Source: an uncultured Prevotellaceae bacterium (GTDB taxonomy: Bacteria > Bacteroidota > Bacteroidia > Bacteroidales > Muribaculaceae). From it: 37,521 bases of DNA. The translations under genes and the position numbers were made by a program. The notes beneath the pieces were generated by a model. That model did no database searches, was not told where the DNA came from, and saw only the letters and a program-made list of their open reading frames with translations. Every line of letters begins with the position of its first letter. The first letter of the stretch is position 1. Positions 1 to 8,087 of the stretch are shown here, one piece after another. The DNA lies in NCBI GenBank assembly GCA_947165485.1, contig CAMVAP010000030.1:1-37521 (forward strand), read 5' to 3'.

Positions 1-7
1 CATTTTA

Positions 8-49
8 GTCCTGATTTTATCTGACATTTTTGTCAAACTATTTCAGGAC
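8..49. repeat. two-tier hairpin at window edge
   Basis: GTCCTGA (8-14) pairs perfectly with TCAGGAC (43-49), and inside it TGACA (22-26) pairs with TGTCA (31-35) around a 4-base loop. It lies in the gene-free stretch 1-271. It could be a terminator for a gene outside the window or one unit of the repeat cluster that follows; there is no clear U-run. Confidence 0.4.
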
Positions 50-55
50 GATACA

Positions 56-194
56 CCCCTTGATGTAATTTTTTTCAAACAACAGGAACAACAAAAAACA
101 ACCAGGACAACTTTCTTATTTTTCACATCTAGAGAGTTGTCCCCCTTGATGTGATTGTGCACTTCGACAGATTTTTTCAGACAACTGGGACTAC
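56..194. repeat. imperfect direct repeats with internal hairpin
   Basis: CCCCTTGATGTAATT (56-70) recurs as CCCCTTGATGTGATT (142-156). Each is followed by a related tract of T-run, TTCA, ACAAC and GG.AC (71-92 and 172-194). Between the copies GGACAACT (105-112) pairs with AGTTGTCC (135-142). No convincing coding frame covers this stretch. It looks like degenerate intergenic repeats. Confidence 0.45.
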
Positions 195-200
195 GATAAT

Positions 201-248
201 AACAACTGAGAAAACATTTATTTGCAAATGGATGTTGTCTCAGTTGTT
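201..248. terminator. hairpin downstream of the metallophosphoesterase gene
   Basis: AACAACTGAGA (201-211) pairs perfectly with TCTCAGTTGTT (238-248). An ACAT/ATGT pairing and the self-complementary ATTTGCAAAT extend the fold inward. It lies just beyond the stop codon of the minus-strand gene ending at 272, where a terminator is expected. The outer arm AACAACTGA is the same as the outer arm of the palindrome at 20203-20279. Confidence 0.5.
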
Positions 249-271
249 TATTAGTTGTTATGGTTGTTTGA

Positions 272-2095
272 TTAACGATAGGTGATGCGGTAGATGGTGC
301 CCTCGATGAGGGAGCAGTAGATATTTCCATCGTCATCGACCTCAAAGCCGTTGACCTCGCTGGTGCCCAGGCGATAGGTGAACTCCAATTCATAAGTGGC
401 AGCATTGACGACGGCCAGCATGCCACGGCGGGAACCGCAGTAGATGTGGCCGTCATGCTCTAGGATTATGCAGGGCGCATGCTCGTAGCCGAAACCCAAA
501 TCTACCTCCCACAGAAATTGATATTTGTCTCCCGTGCTCATAGCGACGAGGGTGCCGTCCATCGTCTTGGCGTATGCCACCTTACCGTCGGCGCTATAGC
601 CCAGGCTCTCACGTACCTTGTTCTCATTCTTCTCGCGCCACACCTGAGTGCCATCACGGCGGTCAAGGGCGGTAGTGACACGGTCGGGGGCAACGATGAT
701 CACGCGGTCGGGGGTTACCACTGGCACGACATTGCCAGGGCTGTAGAGGTTGGCGTTCTTGCCGTTGTTCCATTGCCAGTTCAATTTTCCCGTGCGTCGG
801 TCGAGCGAACGCAGATAGGTGTCCCAAGCACCGAAGATGACATCGTTGCCGTTCACCACGGGCGCTGCCTGACAATAGTTGTTGATGCAGTCATATTGCC
901 ACAACAAGCGATGCCGCTTCACGTCCCACGCCTGGAATGTCTTGTAGCCTCCCTGATATAAAACACCGCCCTCTACAATGCCGTCGGCAACGTAGGGTCC
1001 AGCGGCTTGATATTGCCAGCGGGCTTTGCCAGTCTTCTTGTCGAGCCAGATGAGCCGATTGTCGCTGGTGGGCAGCACTACGTATTTGTCGCTCACTGCC
1101 GGACGCGAGAAGAGCATGGCATCGGTCTTGTATTGCCAGCGCAGGGCGCCCGTCCTTTTATCCACTGCCTTGCAGTATCCCAGCGAATTGCCAAAGTAGA
1201 TGTTCTTGTCATCAACACCCAGCCGGGTGAAGATCGAGGCATTGTCGGCCACGATGCGCTCAACGGTGAAGTCAGGCGGCACAGAATAATGCTCCTGGGG
1301 CAGTTGGGGCATGTAGTAATCGGTGTTGATGCGATAGGAGAACATCACCTCGGGGTCGCTGCCTATCACCTTATTATATACATATATCCATTGCCGGTCC
1401 AGGTCGATGGTCATCAACGTGTAGCCATAGTTGCCACCGCCCATGTCGAGAGCCCGCACCATCACGCCATTGATGCCGTCAGTCTCGTAGAGGCGCCAGC
1501 GGTGATAGTGTCCGCACTGGTGGGTGACGACAGGGTACTTCTTGAGGACATCGACGTATGCCCGATAATTGTCCAGGTCATCGAGGATGGGATAATGATT
1601 GACGCTGAGCACCTTCATGCCAGGCCCCGCCATGACGTTGAGTGTGCTATCGAGCCACAACAGGTCTTCCTGCTTGATGTGTCCGTCGCCCATCTTCATG
1701 AACGGGCCACAGTTCATCCCCACAATCACCAGGTCATCGACCGTGAAGACAAAACGGTCACTGCCCCACAGGTCGTTGAACGTCTTGCAGGCACTCTGGC
1801 TCCAGTTGTTCTCGTGATTGCCGGGAATGACATAGAGGGGATGGAAGATGCCGTCGAGGAGGCCCTTGACGTTACGCAGTTGCTCGTCACTACCCTCGTT
1901 GGTAAGGTCGCCTGTCATCAACACAGCATCGACATCGGTCGCATTAATCTCGGCTACCGCTTCACGCAACTTACCCTCATTGGCATTGCCGGGCGTCACA
2001 TGCACATCACTCAGGATAGCCAGCTTGACTACCCCACCCTGCATGGCGATGGTCACGGCCACCACAGCGAACAAGACAGAAATAAAACGATTCAT
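272..2095 (-). CDS. secreted metallophosphoesterase with PQQ-like beta-propeller
   Basis: Predicted exported enzyme of 607 residues. The start is placed at the ATG at 2095 because it opens directly into a signal peptide (residues 1-20); a longer frame adds 11 unlikely residues. Residues 25-260 carry the calcineurin-like phosphoesterase metal ligands: SDVH (D30, H32), TGD (61-63), GNHE (92-95), NH (166-167) and GHYH (195-198). Residues from about 290 to the end hold at least five WD-free propeller repeats of the type D.+TG...WQY, as in PQQ-binding-like/BamB-type blades. The family cleaves phosphomonoesters or diesters; the substrate here cannot be read from sequence. It stands alone, divergent from the permease gene at 2173, and is followed by a hairpin at 201-248. 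The propeller may bind a cell-surface partner or substrate (inference). Confidence 0.85.
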   Translation of the reverse strand: MNRFISVLFAVVAVTIAMQGGVVKLAILSDVHVTPGNANEGKLREAVAEINATDVDAVLMTGDLTNEGSDEQLRNVKGLLDGIFHPLYVIPGNHENNWSQSACKTFNDLWGSDRFVFTVDDLVIVGMNCGPFMKMGDGHIKQEDLLWLDSTLNVMAGPGMKVLSVNHYPILDDLDNYRAYVDVLKKYPVVTHQCGHYHRWRLYETDGINGVMVRALDMGGGNYGYTLMTIDLDRQWIYVYNKVIGSDPEVMFSYRINTDYYMPQLPQEHYSVPPDFTVERIVADNASIFTRLGVDDKNIYFGNSLGYCKAVDKRTGALRWQYKTDAMLFSRPAVSDKYVVLPTSDNRLIWLDKKTGKARWQYQAAGPYVADGIVEGGVLYQGGYKTFQAWDVKRHRLLWQYDCINNYCQAAPVVNGNDVIFGAWDTYLRSLDRRTGKLNWQWNNGKNANLYSPGNVVPVVTPDRVIIVAPDRVTTALDRRDGTQVWREKNENKVRESLGYSADGKVAYAKTMDGTLVAMSTGDKYQFLWEVDLGFGYEHAPCIILEHDGHIYCGSRRGMLAVVNAATYELEFTYRLGTSEVNGFEVDDDGNIYCSLIEGTIYRITYR

Positions 2096-2156
2096 GATCA
2101 TTACTTGAATTTCATTTTGTGTCAACAAAAGTAATAGAAATAAATGAAAAATGCAC

Positions 2157-2164
2157 TACCTTTG
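2157..2164 (+). promoter_or_regulatory. Bacteroidales -7 box for the LolC/E-type permease
   Basis: TACCTTTG fits the Bacteroidota -7 consensus TAnnTTTG and ends 8 bases before the ATG at 2173, so the predicted mRNA has only a few leader bases. No TTG lies at the normal 19-21 base spacing. Confidence 0.6.
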
Positions 2165-2172
2165 CGGCAGAA

Positions 2173-3426
2173 ATGAATCACGAACTCTACATCGCGCGGC
2201 GCATGAAGCTAGACAACGAGCGGCAGCAAGGCTCACCGAGCCTCACGGTCGCCCTCGTTGGCATCGTGCTCGCTATTGTTGTGATGATCCTCTCAATCGC
2301 CATTGTCATGGGATTCAAGGGAGAAATCACGGGCAAGATCATGCACCTTGACGCACACCTGCGCGTCTCCAATGCGGTGCTGGGCATCGATGATAATTAC
2401 GCTACCGTCAACGGTCGCGAGGTGCGCGAGGCCATTGATGCCGACGGCAAATTCTTGCCACTGGTCGAGAGCATCAGCCTGATTGCCGACAAAAGCGCTA
2501 TCCTCAAGACCGACCAGGACTTCATGGGCATCATCATGCGCGGTGTGGACGACGGGTATGACTGGCGGTATCTGCAGAGCAGCATGGTGGAGGGCACTAT
2601 ACCAGTCGTGAGCGACACGGCGACGACCCACCAGATCGCCATCTCCAAGACCGTGGCCGACCGCTTGCAAATCCATGCAGGAGACCGAGTGCCCACCTAT
2701 TTCATTGACGAGAGAATCAAGGTGAGGAACCTCACCGTCAGCGGCGTGTTCGAGACCGACCTGGAAGCGTTTGACAACGCCTATATCGTTGGCGGAATCA
2801 ATGTGGTGCAGGGCGTGAACGGCTGGAACGGCGACACAGGAACCCAAGTGGCCATCAACATGAAGAGCACCGATGATCTGGACAACGATGCCTACTACCT
2901 CTACTCTATGCTGGCCGAGAACACCGTGCAGCACGAGAGCAAGAACCTGTTTATGGTCACCAGCACCCACCAGAACAATTTGCCCTTCTTTGCCTGGCTA
3001 CAGATGCTTGACATGAATGTTGTCGTGATCCTGACGCTGATGATGATTGTGGCGGCGTTCACGCTCATCTCGGCCATGCTGATGATTGTGCTGGAGCGCA
3101 TCCGCGTCATCGGCAACTTCAAGGCCCTGGGAGCGACCAACGGCTCCATCCGCCGCATCTTCATTTTCTTGACGGGCAAGCTCATCCTCAAAGCGCTCCT
3201 CATCGGCAACATCATCGGCATCGGGCTGGCCTTGTTGCAGCGGTATGGCCACATCGTGCGCTTGGATCCCGCCTCCTACTACATGCCCTACGTTCCCATC
3301 CAGCTGAGTATTCCCGCCCTGCTGCTGCTCAACGCGGGAATCATCCTTGTATCCTACCTCACCCTGCTAGGCGCCAGCCACATTATCTCGACCATCAAGC
3401 CCACGGCCACCATGCGCTTTGAGTAA
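2173..3426 (+). CDS. LolC/LolE-type ABC transporter permease (FtsX/MacB family)
   Basis: Inner-membrane permease of about 417 residues. The start is the ATG at 2173, right after a TAnnTTTG promoter; the frame is open further upstream but those residues are not like the family. A short cytoplasmic N-terminus is followed by TM1 (about 23-48), a large periplasmic MacB-like domain (about 50-285), then three TM segments near 283-315, 330-360 and 378-405. The cytoplasmic loop after TM2, with ERIRVIGNFKALGATNGSIR, is the typical coupling helix that contacts the ATPase. The family releases lipoproteins from the inner membrane to LolA, or acts in other tripartite systems. No ATPase gene is adjacent, so its partner must lie elsewhere. 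A hairpin at 3453-3477 follows the stop. Confidence 0.85.
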   Translation: MNHELYIARRMKLDNERQQGSPSLTVALVGIVLAIVVMILSIAIVMGFKGEITGKIMHLDAHLRVSNAVLGIDDNYATVNGREVREAIDADGKFLPLVESISLIADKSAILKTDQDFMGIIMRGVDDGYDWRYLQSSMVEGTIPVVSDTATTHQIAISKTVADRLQIHAGDRVPTYFIDERIKVRNLTVSGVFETDLEAFDNAYIVGGINVVQGVNGWNGDTGTQVAINMKSTDDLDNDAYYLYSMLAENTVQHESKNLFMVTSTHQNNLPFFAWLQMLDMNVVVILTLMMIVAAFTLISAMLMIVLERIRVIGNFKALGATNGSIRRIFIFLTGKLILKALLIGNIIGIGLALLQRYGHIVRLDPASYYMPYVPIQLSIPALLLLNAGIILVSYLTLLGASHIISTIKPTATMRFE

Positions 3427-3452
3427 CCATTATTCTCATCAAAAAAATCAAA

Positions 3453-3477
3453 ACTTGTTATCAACTGATAAACAAGT
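3453..3477 (+). terminator. possible terminator after the permease gene
   Basis: ACTTGTT (3453-3459) pairs with AACAAGT (3471-3477), with ATCA/TGAT inside. The T-rich tract only comes about 20 bases later, so this is a weak terminator call. Confidence 0.4.
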
Positions 3478-3525
3478 ACTTACAAAAATAGGGTCATTTT
3501 TTTTGAAAAAAAGTTGATTTTTTTC

Positions 3526-3555
3526 TTGGTGGTAACAAAAAAAGCAGTACCTTTG
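3526..3555 (+). promoter_or_regulatory. promoter of tRNA-Gln
   Basis: A -33 TTG (3526-3528) and a -7 box TACCTTTG (3548-3555) are separated by 19 bases, matching the Bacteroidota consensus. The tRNA starts 17 bases downstream. Confidence 0.75.
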
Positions 3556-3572
3556 CAGTCGCAATTAGGAAT

Positions 3573-3643
3573 TGTCCTGTGGTGTAATGGTAGCACATCG
3601 GATTCTGGTTCCGCTTGCGAGGGTTCGAATCCTTCCAGGACAA
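3573..3643 (+). tRNA. tRNA-Gln (anticodon CTG)
   Basis: The acceptor stem TGTCCTG (3573-3579) pairs with CAGGACA (3636-3642). The D-arm starts GTG and ends CAC. The anticodon loop TTCTGGT gives CTG, which reads CAG glutamine codons. The T-arm is GAGGG-TTCGAAT-CCTTC with one G-U pair. The 27-43 anticodon-stem pair is mismatched, a minor oddity. No CCA is encoded. It is flanked by its own promoter (3526-3555) and a strong terminator (3650-3679). Confidence 0.93.
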
Positions 3644-3649
3644 CAAGTG

Positions 3650-3679
3650 AAAAGTGACCCTTCAACAAGGTCACTTTTT
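3650..3679 (+). terminator. intrinsic terminator after tRNA-Gln
   Basis: AAAAGTGACC (3650-3659) pairs with GGTCACTTTT (3669-3678) around a 9-base loop, with a T-run in the 3' arm. It is a textbook Rho-independent terminator. Confidence 0.85.
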
Positions 3680-3727
3680 GTGTAAACAAATATTTTAATT
3701 ACAAATTTAAACTGTTATTATTGAATT

Positions 3728-4309
3728 ATGGCAACAAAGATCAGATTGCAGCGCCACGGTCACAAGGACTATGCGTTCTATCCCATTGTTATTGCCGATA
3801 GCAGGGCACCACGAGATGGTAGATTTATTGAGAGGATTGGTTCTTATAACCCCAACACTAATCCTGCTACCATCAGTTTGAATTTTGAGCGTGCACTCTA
3901 TTGGATCAACGTAGGTGCAATTCCCACCGACACTGTACGTAACATTCTCTCTCGCGAGGGCGTGATGCTGATGAAGCACCTCCAGGGTGGCGTCAAGAAG
4001 GGCGCTTTCACCGAGGAAGAGGCTCAGAAGCGTTTCGAGGCCTGGAAGGCCGAGAAGCAGGCTAAGCTCGACGCTATCCGTAACAAGGAGCGCGACGACA
4101 AGAAGGCCGATTACAAGAAGACCATCGCTGAGGAGGCCAAGAAGAACGAGGCAAAGGCTGAGGCTGTAGCCAAGAAGAAAGCCGAGATCGCTGCCGCTAA
4201 GGCTGCTGCCGAGGCTGAGGCTGCAAAGGCCGCTCAGGAGGCTGAGGCCGCTGAGGCTCCCGCCGAGGAAGCACCCGCTGCTGAAGAGGCTCCCGCCGCT
4301 GAGGCATAA
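3728..4309 (+). CDS. rpsP: 30S ribosomal protein S16 with long C-terminal extension
   Basis: Small-subunit ribosomal protein of 193 residues. Residues 1-85 form the S16 fold, starting [13 protein letters not shown] and containing the conserved FERALYWI and [11 protein letters not shown] segments; E. coli S16 is only about 82 residues. Residues 90-193 are an extra tail rich in Lys, Glu and Ala: first a charged, probably helical part with [11 protein letters not shown] sequence, then an Ala/Glu-only end with [18 protein letters not shown]. From memory, extended S16 tails are common in Bacteroidota, so this is probably lineage-typical rather than unique. The gene follows the tRNA terminator. I see no clear TAnnTTTG box in the gap between them. 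Confidence 0.95.
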   Translation: MATKIRLQRHGHKDYAFYPIVIADSRAPRDGRFIERIGSYNPNTNPATISLNFERALYWINVGAIPTDTVRNILSREGVMLMKHLQGGVKKGAFTEEEAQKRFEAWKAEKQAKLDAIRNKERDDKKADYKKTIAEEAKKNEAKAEAVAKKKAEIAAAKAAAEAEAAKAAQEAEAAEAPAEEAPAAEEAPAAEA

Positions 4310-4328
4310 AAAGAACCCCGTTCTTTTT
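4308..4328 (+). terminator. terminator overlapping the rpsP stop
   Basis: AAAAAGAAC (4308-4316) pairs with GTTCTTTTT (4320-4328) around a CCC loop. The 5' arm begins within the stop codon of rpsP. Confidence 0.75.
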
Positions 4329-4336
4329 AAAACCAC

Positions 4337-4369
4337 ACAAGCTCCCAACCATCACGGTCGGGAGCTTGT
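4337..4369. terminator. bidirectional terminator between rpsP and the glycan operon
   Basis: ACAAGCTCCC (4337-4346) pairs with GGGAGCTTGT (4360-4369). An ACC/GGT pairing further inside extends the stem. It lies between converging genes and can serve both strands. Confidence 0.65.
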
Positions 4370-4393
4370 ATCATATTATCAAGTCAGTACTTA

Positions 4394-7225
4394 TCACAAA
4401 GCCTTAAGGCTTTCGTACCATTCACACACCCGATTGATGGCAGGAGTGTCGATGCCATTCAATCTAGCCGTATCTCTGATATAGAATGTACCGCACTCAA
4501 AATCTTCGGTGAAATAGCGACTCTTTAAATCAGGGATAAAACCGTCGCCAGCCTGCATCATTGGTGATTGAATCGTTTTGAAAGCAGGTATTGAACGTAT
4601 CTTTTGCGTCAAGGAAGATGCGTCAACCGACTCATAATAATCCAATATCGAAGGTACACTATTTTGATCAATTGACAGATGCCTCAATAGTAATTGAAGT
4701 TCTGAATCCATATCAATCAGCAACTGTGATGCCTCATCGGTCCACTCAGCATAAAACAACGGGGCTCTGTCATAGACAACCATAGGATTCCAATCTTTCC
4801 ACATGGTGTACATTCTTGCAGGATGAAGCAAGGGATTGCTATTTGATAAACTAACCTCATAGAAATTGTCTAGCAATTTAACCGGTGTATTTAATAGTTG
4901 CTCAAATATCATCCGAATCGCATTTCCATTTCCATTTTCGACACACACACTCAGCGATTTCTTTGATCCCAATAAATCGGCTTCTTTACCATATTCCACG
5001 ATGCGGGATATAAATGGAACCCTCTGAAAACCAAAGATTGTCTGTTTGCCAATCACTTCATGAGCATGGAAGAAGAAACCTGTATTAGAAACTATGCTTC
5101 CAACAATAGTTCGCTCGTTCAAATACGGTTTAATTCTCTCTAACATGGATTTGATGTGTGGTCCGGGTAAACAGATAAAGATAACATCAGATTCAGGAAT
5201 AACATCTGCTGGATCAGACGAAACGCGATTCAATTCACCAACAAGCACATCTGCTCCATTAGACTCCGCAACATTTATCTTGAGTGAAGAAGACCAACTC
5301 TCGGGATGACCAGTCAGCACATTGACACGATGTCGTCCTTGTGCAGCTATATATCCAGCCATGACATGACCCAAATTGCCTCCGCCACAAATGCAAATAT
5401 TCAAGCCGGAAAGAGCCCTTAAGGCTTCGACAAGGCGATTGTTGTCCTTCTCGTCGCGGATGGCGATTCTGATATAGTTCTTACCTTCAAGCCCAGTCTT
5501 GGTATCACAATCTTTAATGAGAATATTGTATTTATTAAGAAGTATTTCGGTCAGTTGGCGAGAAGTGAAATGCTCTTTCACCTGGCATAAGAAGAAATTG
5601 GCCTGTGTGGGAATCACTCGAAGGTATGAAATCGTTGACAGTGCCTCGGCAAAACGGTTTCGCTCGGTGACAAATTTACGGCACGCATCCTTGTAGAACG
5701 ACTCGTACTTGTTAAAGATTTGCATGTAGAACTCAGCAAAGGAATTGATGTTCCAGATGGCGACATCCTTCTTTATCTTATCCAGCAAATCGGTATCGGC
5801 TCCAGCCAATATGCCCAGGCGAAGACCTGGAACGCCATAAGACTTGCTGATGCTCTTCATCACCAACAGTTCAGGGTATTTCTCCAAAAGCTCGTCATTC
5901 AACAACGAGTTGGCAGGTCCCTCGTCGGTAAAGTCCACAAATGACTCATCAACAATTAACCTTATACCACGACGAGCGCACCACTCAGCCAATGCCAGAA
6001 CATCGTTCTTGGGGATATAATTACCCGAAGGATTATCTGGGTTAATCAACAACAGTGATTTAATGTCTCTGGTCTCATAAAAACGCATCAAATCTTGTGC
6101 CGTATAACGCAAGTCCTTGTTTTCAGGATAAAAGGCTTCAATTGCATCGTGAGGCAAGCGATGGGGATATTCTTCAAAAGTGGGATACACAACACCCACC
6201 TTTCCTTGCTCCACATACCGTTCCATCAAACTCTTAATCAGTTCAGCGGCTCCATTGCCCACCACGACATAGTTGCTACTGATGCCAAAGTACTTGCCAG
6301 CCAACAGTGAATTAACAGCCATGCCACTGGGATACTGAGTTAACAACTCATCAAAGTTGGCTCGCATCTCGGCACGCATACGCTTGGGCGGGAAGTAAGG
6401 ATTCACAAGATAGCAGAAATCCAGCAATTGGGGGAAGCGCCAATAGCCACCATACCTGACATGGTATTTATTGAGTTTTTCTCTCTCGTGAGAGAATATG
6501 GCTTCGGCAATATCTTTGTCCTGCACATCATCAATTTCATACCAAGGCTTGTCCCCAATGGGCAATGCCTTGAGATTGGCTTGATCCAGCAAAGTGATCA
6601 CCCGCAAGACCTGTTCATAATACTCATTGTTACCCATCACCTTGCAATAAGCATCAAGGAAAGGCACATACACCCGAGTAGAGAAATCCTTACTGAACTT
6701 GTAAACGTTCACTGTTTTGTAATAGAAATCGACCTCGGCATAGTTGAAAGCCTTCTTGGGCACAAAATTGACTATGTTGTTTTCTTTATTGATACGCACC
6801 ATCGTACCGTCCATCCATGTCTCATACTTCGCGACAAGTGCCAAGTTGGGATACGGGTCATCGAGAATCATCTGGAACAAGCTGTCATCGAGAATCAAGT
6901 CACTCTCAATAAGCAACGTGTCATCTTCCATCATCTTATCCTTGACCAGGGCCAGCGAATAGATATTATTAGTCTTGTCATAGACTGGATTCTCGGCATA
7001 CTCAATTCTCAATCTGTCGTCATAACGGTTCCCGATGTAATCCATCAATTCCTTGCCTTTATACCCAACAACCATAACAAGACGTGAAAGATTGAGTTGG
7101 CACAGCTGCTCCAGCATCCTATCAATAAGACGGACACCATTCACTGGCAACATACACTTGGTATTATCCCGAGTATATTTGCCTAATCTACGGCCCATTC
7201 CAGCAGCCAAAATAATCGCTTGCAT
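4394..7225 (-). CDS. tri-domain fusion: LicC/PntC-like nucleotidyltransferase, CobD/HisC-like PLP enzyme, opine-dehydrogenase-like
   Basis: A 943-residue fusion. Residues 1-245: nucleotidyltransferase with LAAGMGRRL (6-14), K23, TNNIYSL (85-91), acidic ESD (107-109) and WYEIDDVQD (228-236), the LicC/PntC pattern that makes CDP-choline or CDP-phosphonate. Residues 255-605: fold-type I PLP enzyme with GNGAAELI (323-330), NPDNPSG (395-401), VDESF (425-429), Schiff-base Lys461 in SISKSYGVPGLRLG, and R586; this resembles CobD threonine-phosphate decarboxylase and HisC. Residues 608-943: Rossmann motif GGGNLG (614-619) and NPLLHP with His801, as in octopine/opine dehydrogenases. It is the last gene of the operon, 41 bases after licD. 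Its base composition is visibly AT-richer than galE. Likely role (inference): making and CMP-activating an amino-alcohol phosphate that LicD transfers to a glycan. Confidence 0.85.
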   Translation of the reverse strand: MQAIILAAGMGRRLGKYTRDNTKCMLPVNGVRLIDRMLEQLCQLNLSRLVMVVGYKGKELMDYIGNRYDDRLRIEYAENPVYDKTNNIYSLALVKDKMMEDDTLLIESDLILDDSLFQMILDDPYPNLALVAKYETWMDGTMVRINKENNIVNFVPKKAFNYAEVDFYYKTVNVYKFSKDFSTRVYVPFLDAYCKVMGNNEYYEQVLRVITLLDQANLKALPIGDKPWYEIDDVQDKDIAEAIFSHEREKLNKYHVRYGGYWRFPQLLDFCYLVNPYFPPKRMRAEMRANFDELLTQYPSGMAVNSLLAGKYFGISSNYVVVGNGAAELIKSLMERYVEQGKVGVVYPTFEEYPHRLPHDAIEAFYPENKDLRYTAQDLMRFYETRDIKSLLLINPDNPSGNYIPKNDVLALAEWCARRGIRLIVDESFVDFTDEGPANSLLNDELLEKYPELLVMKSISKSYGVPGLRLGILAGADTDLLDKIKKDVAIWNINSFAEFYMQIFNKYESFYKDACRKFVTERNRFAEALSTISYLRVIPTQANFFLCQVKEHFTSRQLTEILLNKYNILIKDCDTKTGLEGKNYIRIAIRDEKDNNRLVEALRALSGLNICICGGGNLGHVMAGYIAAQGRHRVNVLTGHPESWSSSLKINVAESNGADVLVGELNRVSSDPADVIPESDVIFICLPGPHIKSMLERIKPYLNERTIVGSIVSNTGFFFHAHEVIGKQTIFGFQRVPFISRIVEYGKEADLLGSKKSLSVCVENGNGNAIRMIFEQLLNTPVKLLDNFYEVSLSNSNPLLHPARMYTMWKDWNPMVVYDRAPLFYAEWTDEASQLLIDMDSELQLLLRHLSIDQNSVPSILDYYESVDASSLTQKIRSIPAFKTIQSPMMQAGDGFIPDLKSRYFTEDFECGTFYIRDTARLNGIDTPAINRVCEWYESLKAL

Positions 7226-7266
7226 ATTCTTATATCAGTTTTTTAAACATTATCAATTATTGAAAT

Positions 7267-8070
7267 TTAATCATAGAATTGAAGACGCTCCACGTGGTGA
7301 TACACGTGGTCAAGGTCATCGGGAAGTCGCATGTAGTCACCAAACATGGTTTGCAACATGTGATGACTATTACCGGGGACAGGGAGCTGCACTCCTTCAA
7401 AAATGTGGGTCTTGAGCGGGAAAACATCATTGATGTCATAAATGTTATGGAAAGGAATACCGTAATCACACATCAATGCATCGGTGCCGCTCAAGCGACT
7501 AAGCATGCGCAACAATGGGAAAGAGACATGACGATTGAACCATGTCAACGCCCTGATCTTGCCCATGGCACCACTGCCCCCATTGCGAAAAAAGTTGTAA
7601 GCCAGGCTTTGAAGGCGCAGGCGCTGAGTCCACGGCAAGAGCTTGTCCAAAGGAAAGATGTCAATAAAGATGCCGCGTTCCTTGAACACCTTGTCAAAGT
7701 TCCCTTCATCAAGGAAAGAGCGTCGATCACGCAATTTAGTGATGAAAAGGAAATAGTTCTTGTCGGTATCGTTAGTTTGCAAAGCGATGTGCTCTGGCAA
7801 CTCGTCGGGCAAGACCTCCAGCAGCCGCTTGTAGTCTTTACGCATCATCGCCACATCCAAATCGTCGTCCCAAGGAATAAATCCGTCGTGTCGAAAAGCG
7901 CCCAGCAACGTACCACCATACAGGAAGTATGGGATATCATGCTTCTTGCAAATTCGATCCAGTTCTTGTACCATCTCCAGCATTACCATTTGCTGGCGGC
8001 GCAAGGGTGACCCCTCAGGGTTAAATCGAGCCTTGAGTTCAGCAGCGTTAAATGTCGGTTTCTCTTGCAA
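7267..8070 (-). CDS. licD: LicD-family phosphotransferase
   Basis: Protein of 267 residues of the LicD family, which transfers phosphocholine or a similar phospho-group from a CDP donor onto cell-surface sugars. The diagnostic nucleotidyltransferase-fold core is at residues 52-80: GGTLLGAFRHDGFIPWDDD followed by LD, with the metal-binding acids D68, D69, D70 and D72. Further family blocks are IFIDIFPLD and the late YGIPFHNIYDINDVFPL. It lies 17 bases after the small membrane protein gene and 41 before the fusion carrying a LicC-like domain, the expected donor-making partner. No choline-uptake (licB) or choline-kinase (licA) homologue is visible nearby, so the transferred group is probably not imported choline. 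Confidence 0.88.
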   Translation of the reverse strand: MQEKPTFNAAELKARFNPEGSPLRRQQMVMLEMVQELDRICKKHDIPYFLYGGTLLGAFRHDGFIPWDDDLDVAMMRKDYKRLLEVLPDELPEHIALQTNDTDKNYFLFITKLRDRRSFLDEGNFDKVFKERGIFIDIFPLDKLLPWTQRLRLQSLAYNFFRNGGSGAMGKIRALTWFNRHVSFPLLRMLSRLSGTDALMCDYGIPFHNIYDINDVFPLKTHIFEGVQLPVPGNSHHMLQTMFGDYMRLPDDLDHVYHHVERLQFYD

Positions 8071-8087
8071 TGCTATAGCGCTGAAAG

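Noticed and set aside
43-456. 137-codon minus-strand frame over the hairpin region
   Set aside because: Low-complexity Ser/Thr start that overlaps the phosphoesterase end in another frame, with no family pattern and no promoter.
1007-2134. 375-codon plus-strand frame opposite the metallophosphoesterase gene
   Set aside because: His/Val-rich translation without any family pattern; the minus strand has clear catalytic motifs over the same bases.
3480-3689. 69-codon minus-strand frame with GFEPSQAEPES
   Set aside because: It is the antisense translation of tRNA-Gln; such GFEP-type peptides are a known false call over tRNA genes.
4394-8070. A phosphonate (aminoethylphosphonate) biosynthesis and transfer locus
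   Set aside because: LicC/PntC-like and LicD proteins would fit, but PEP mutase and phosphonopyruvate decarboxylase genes are absent from the whole window.
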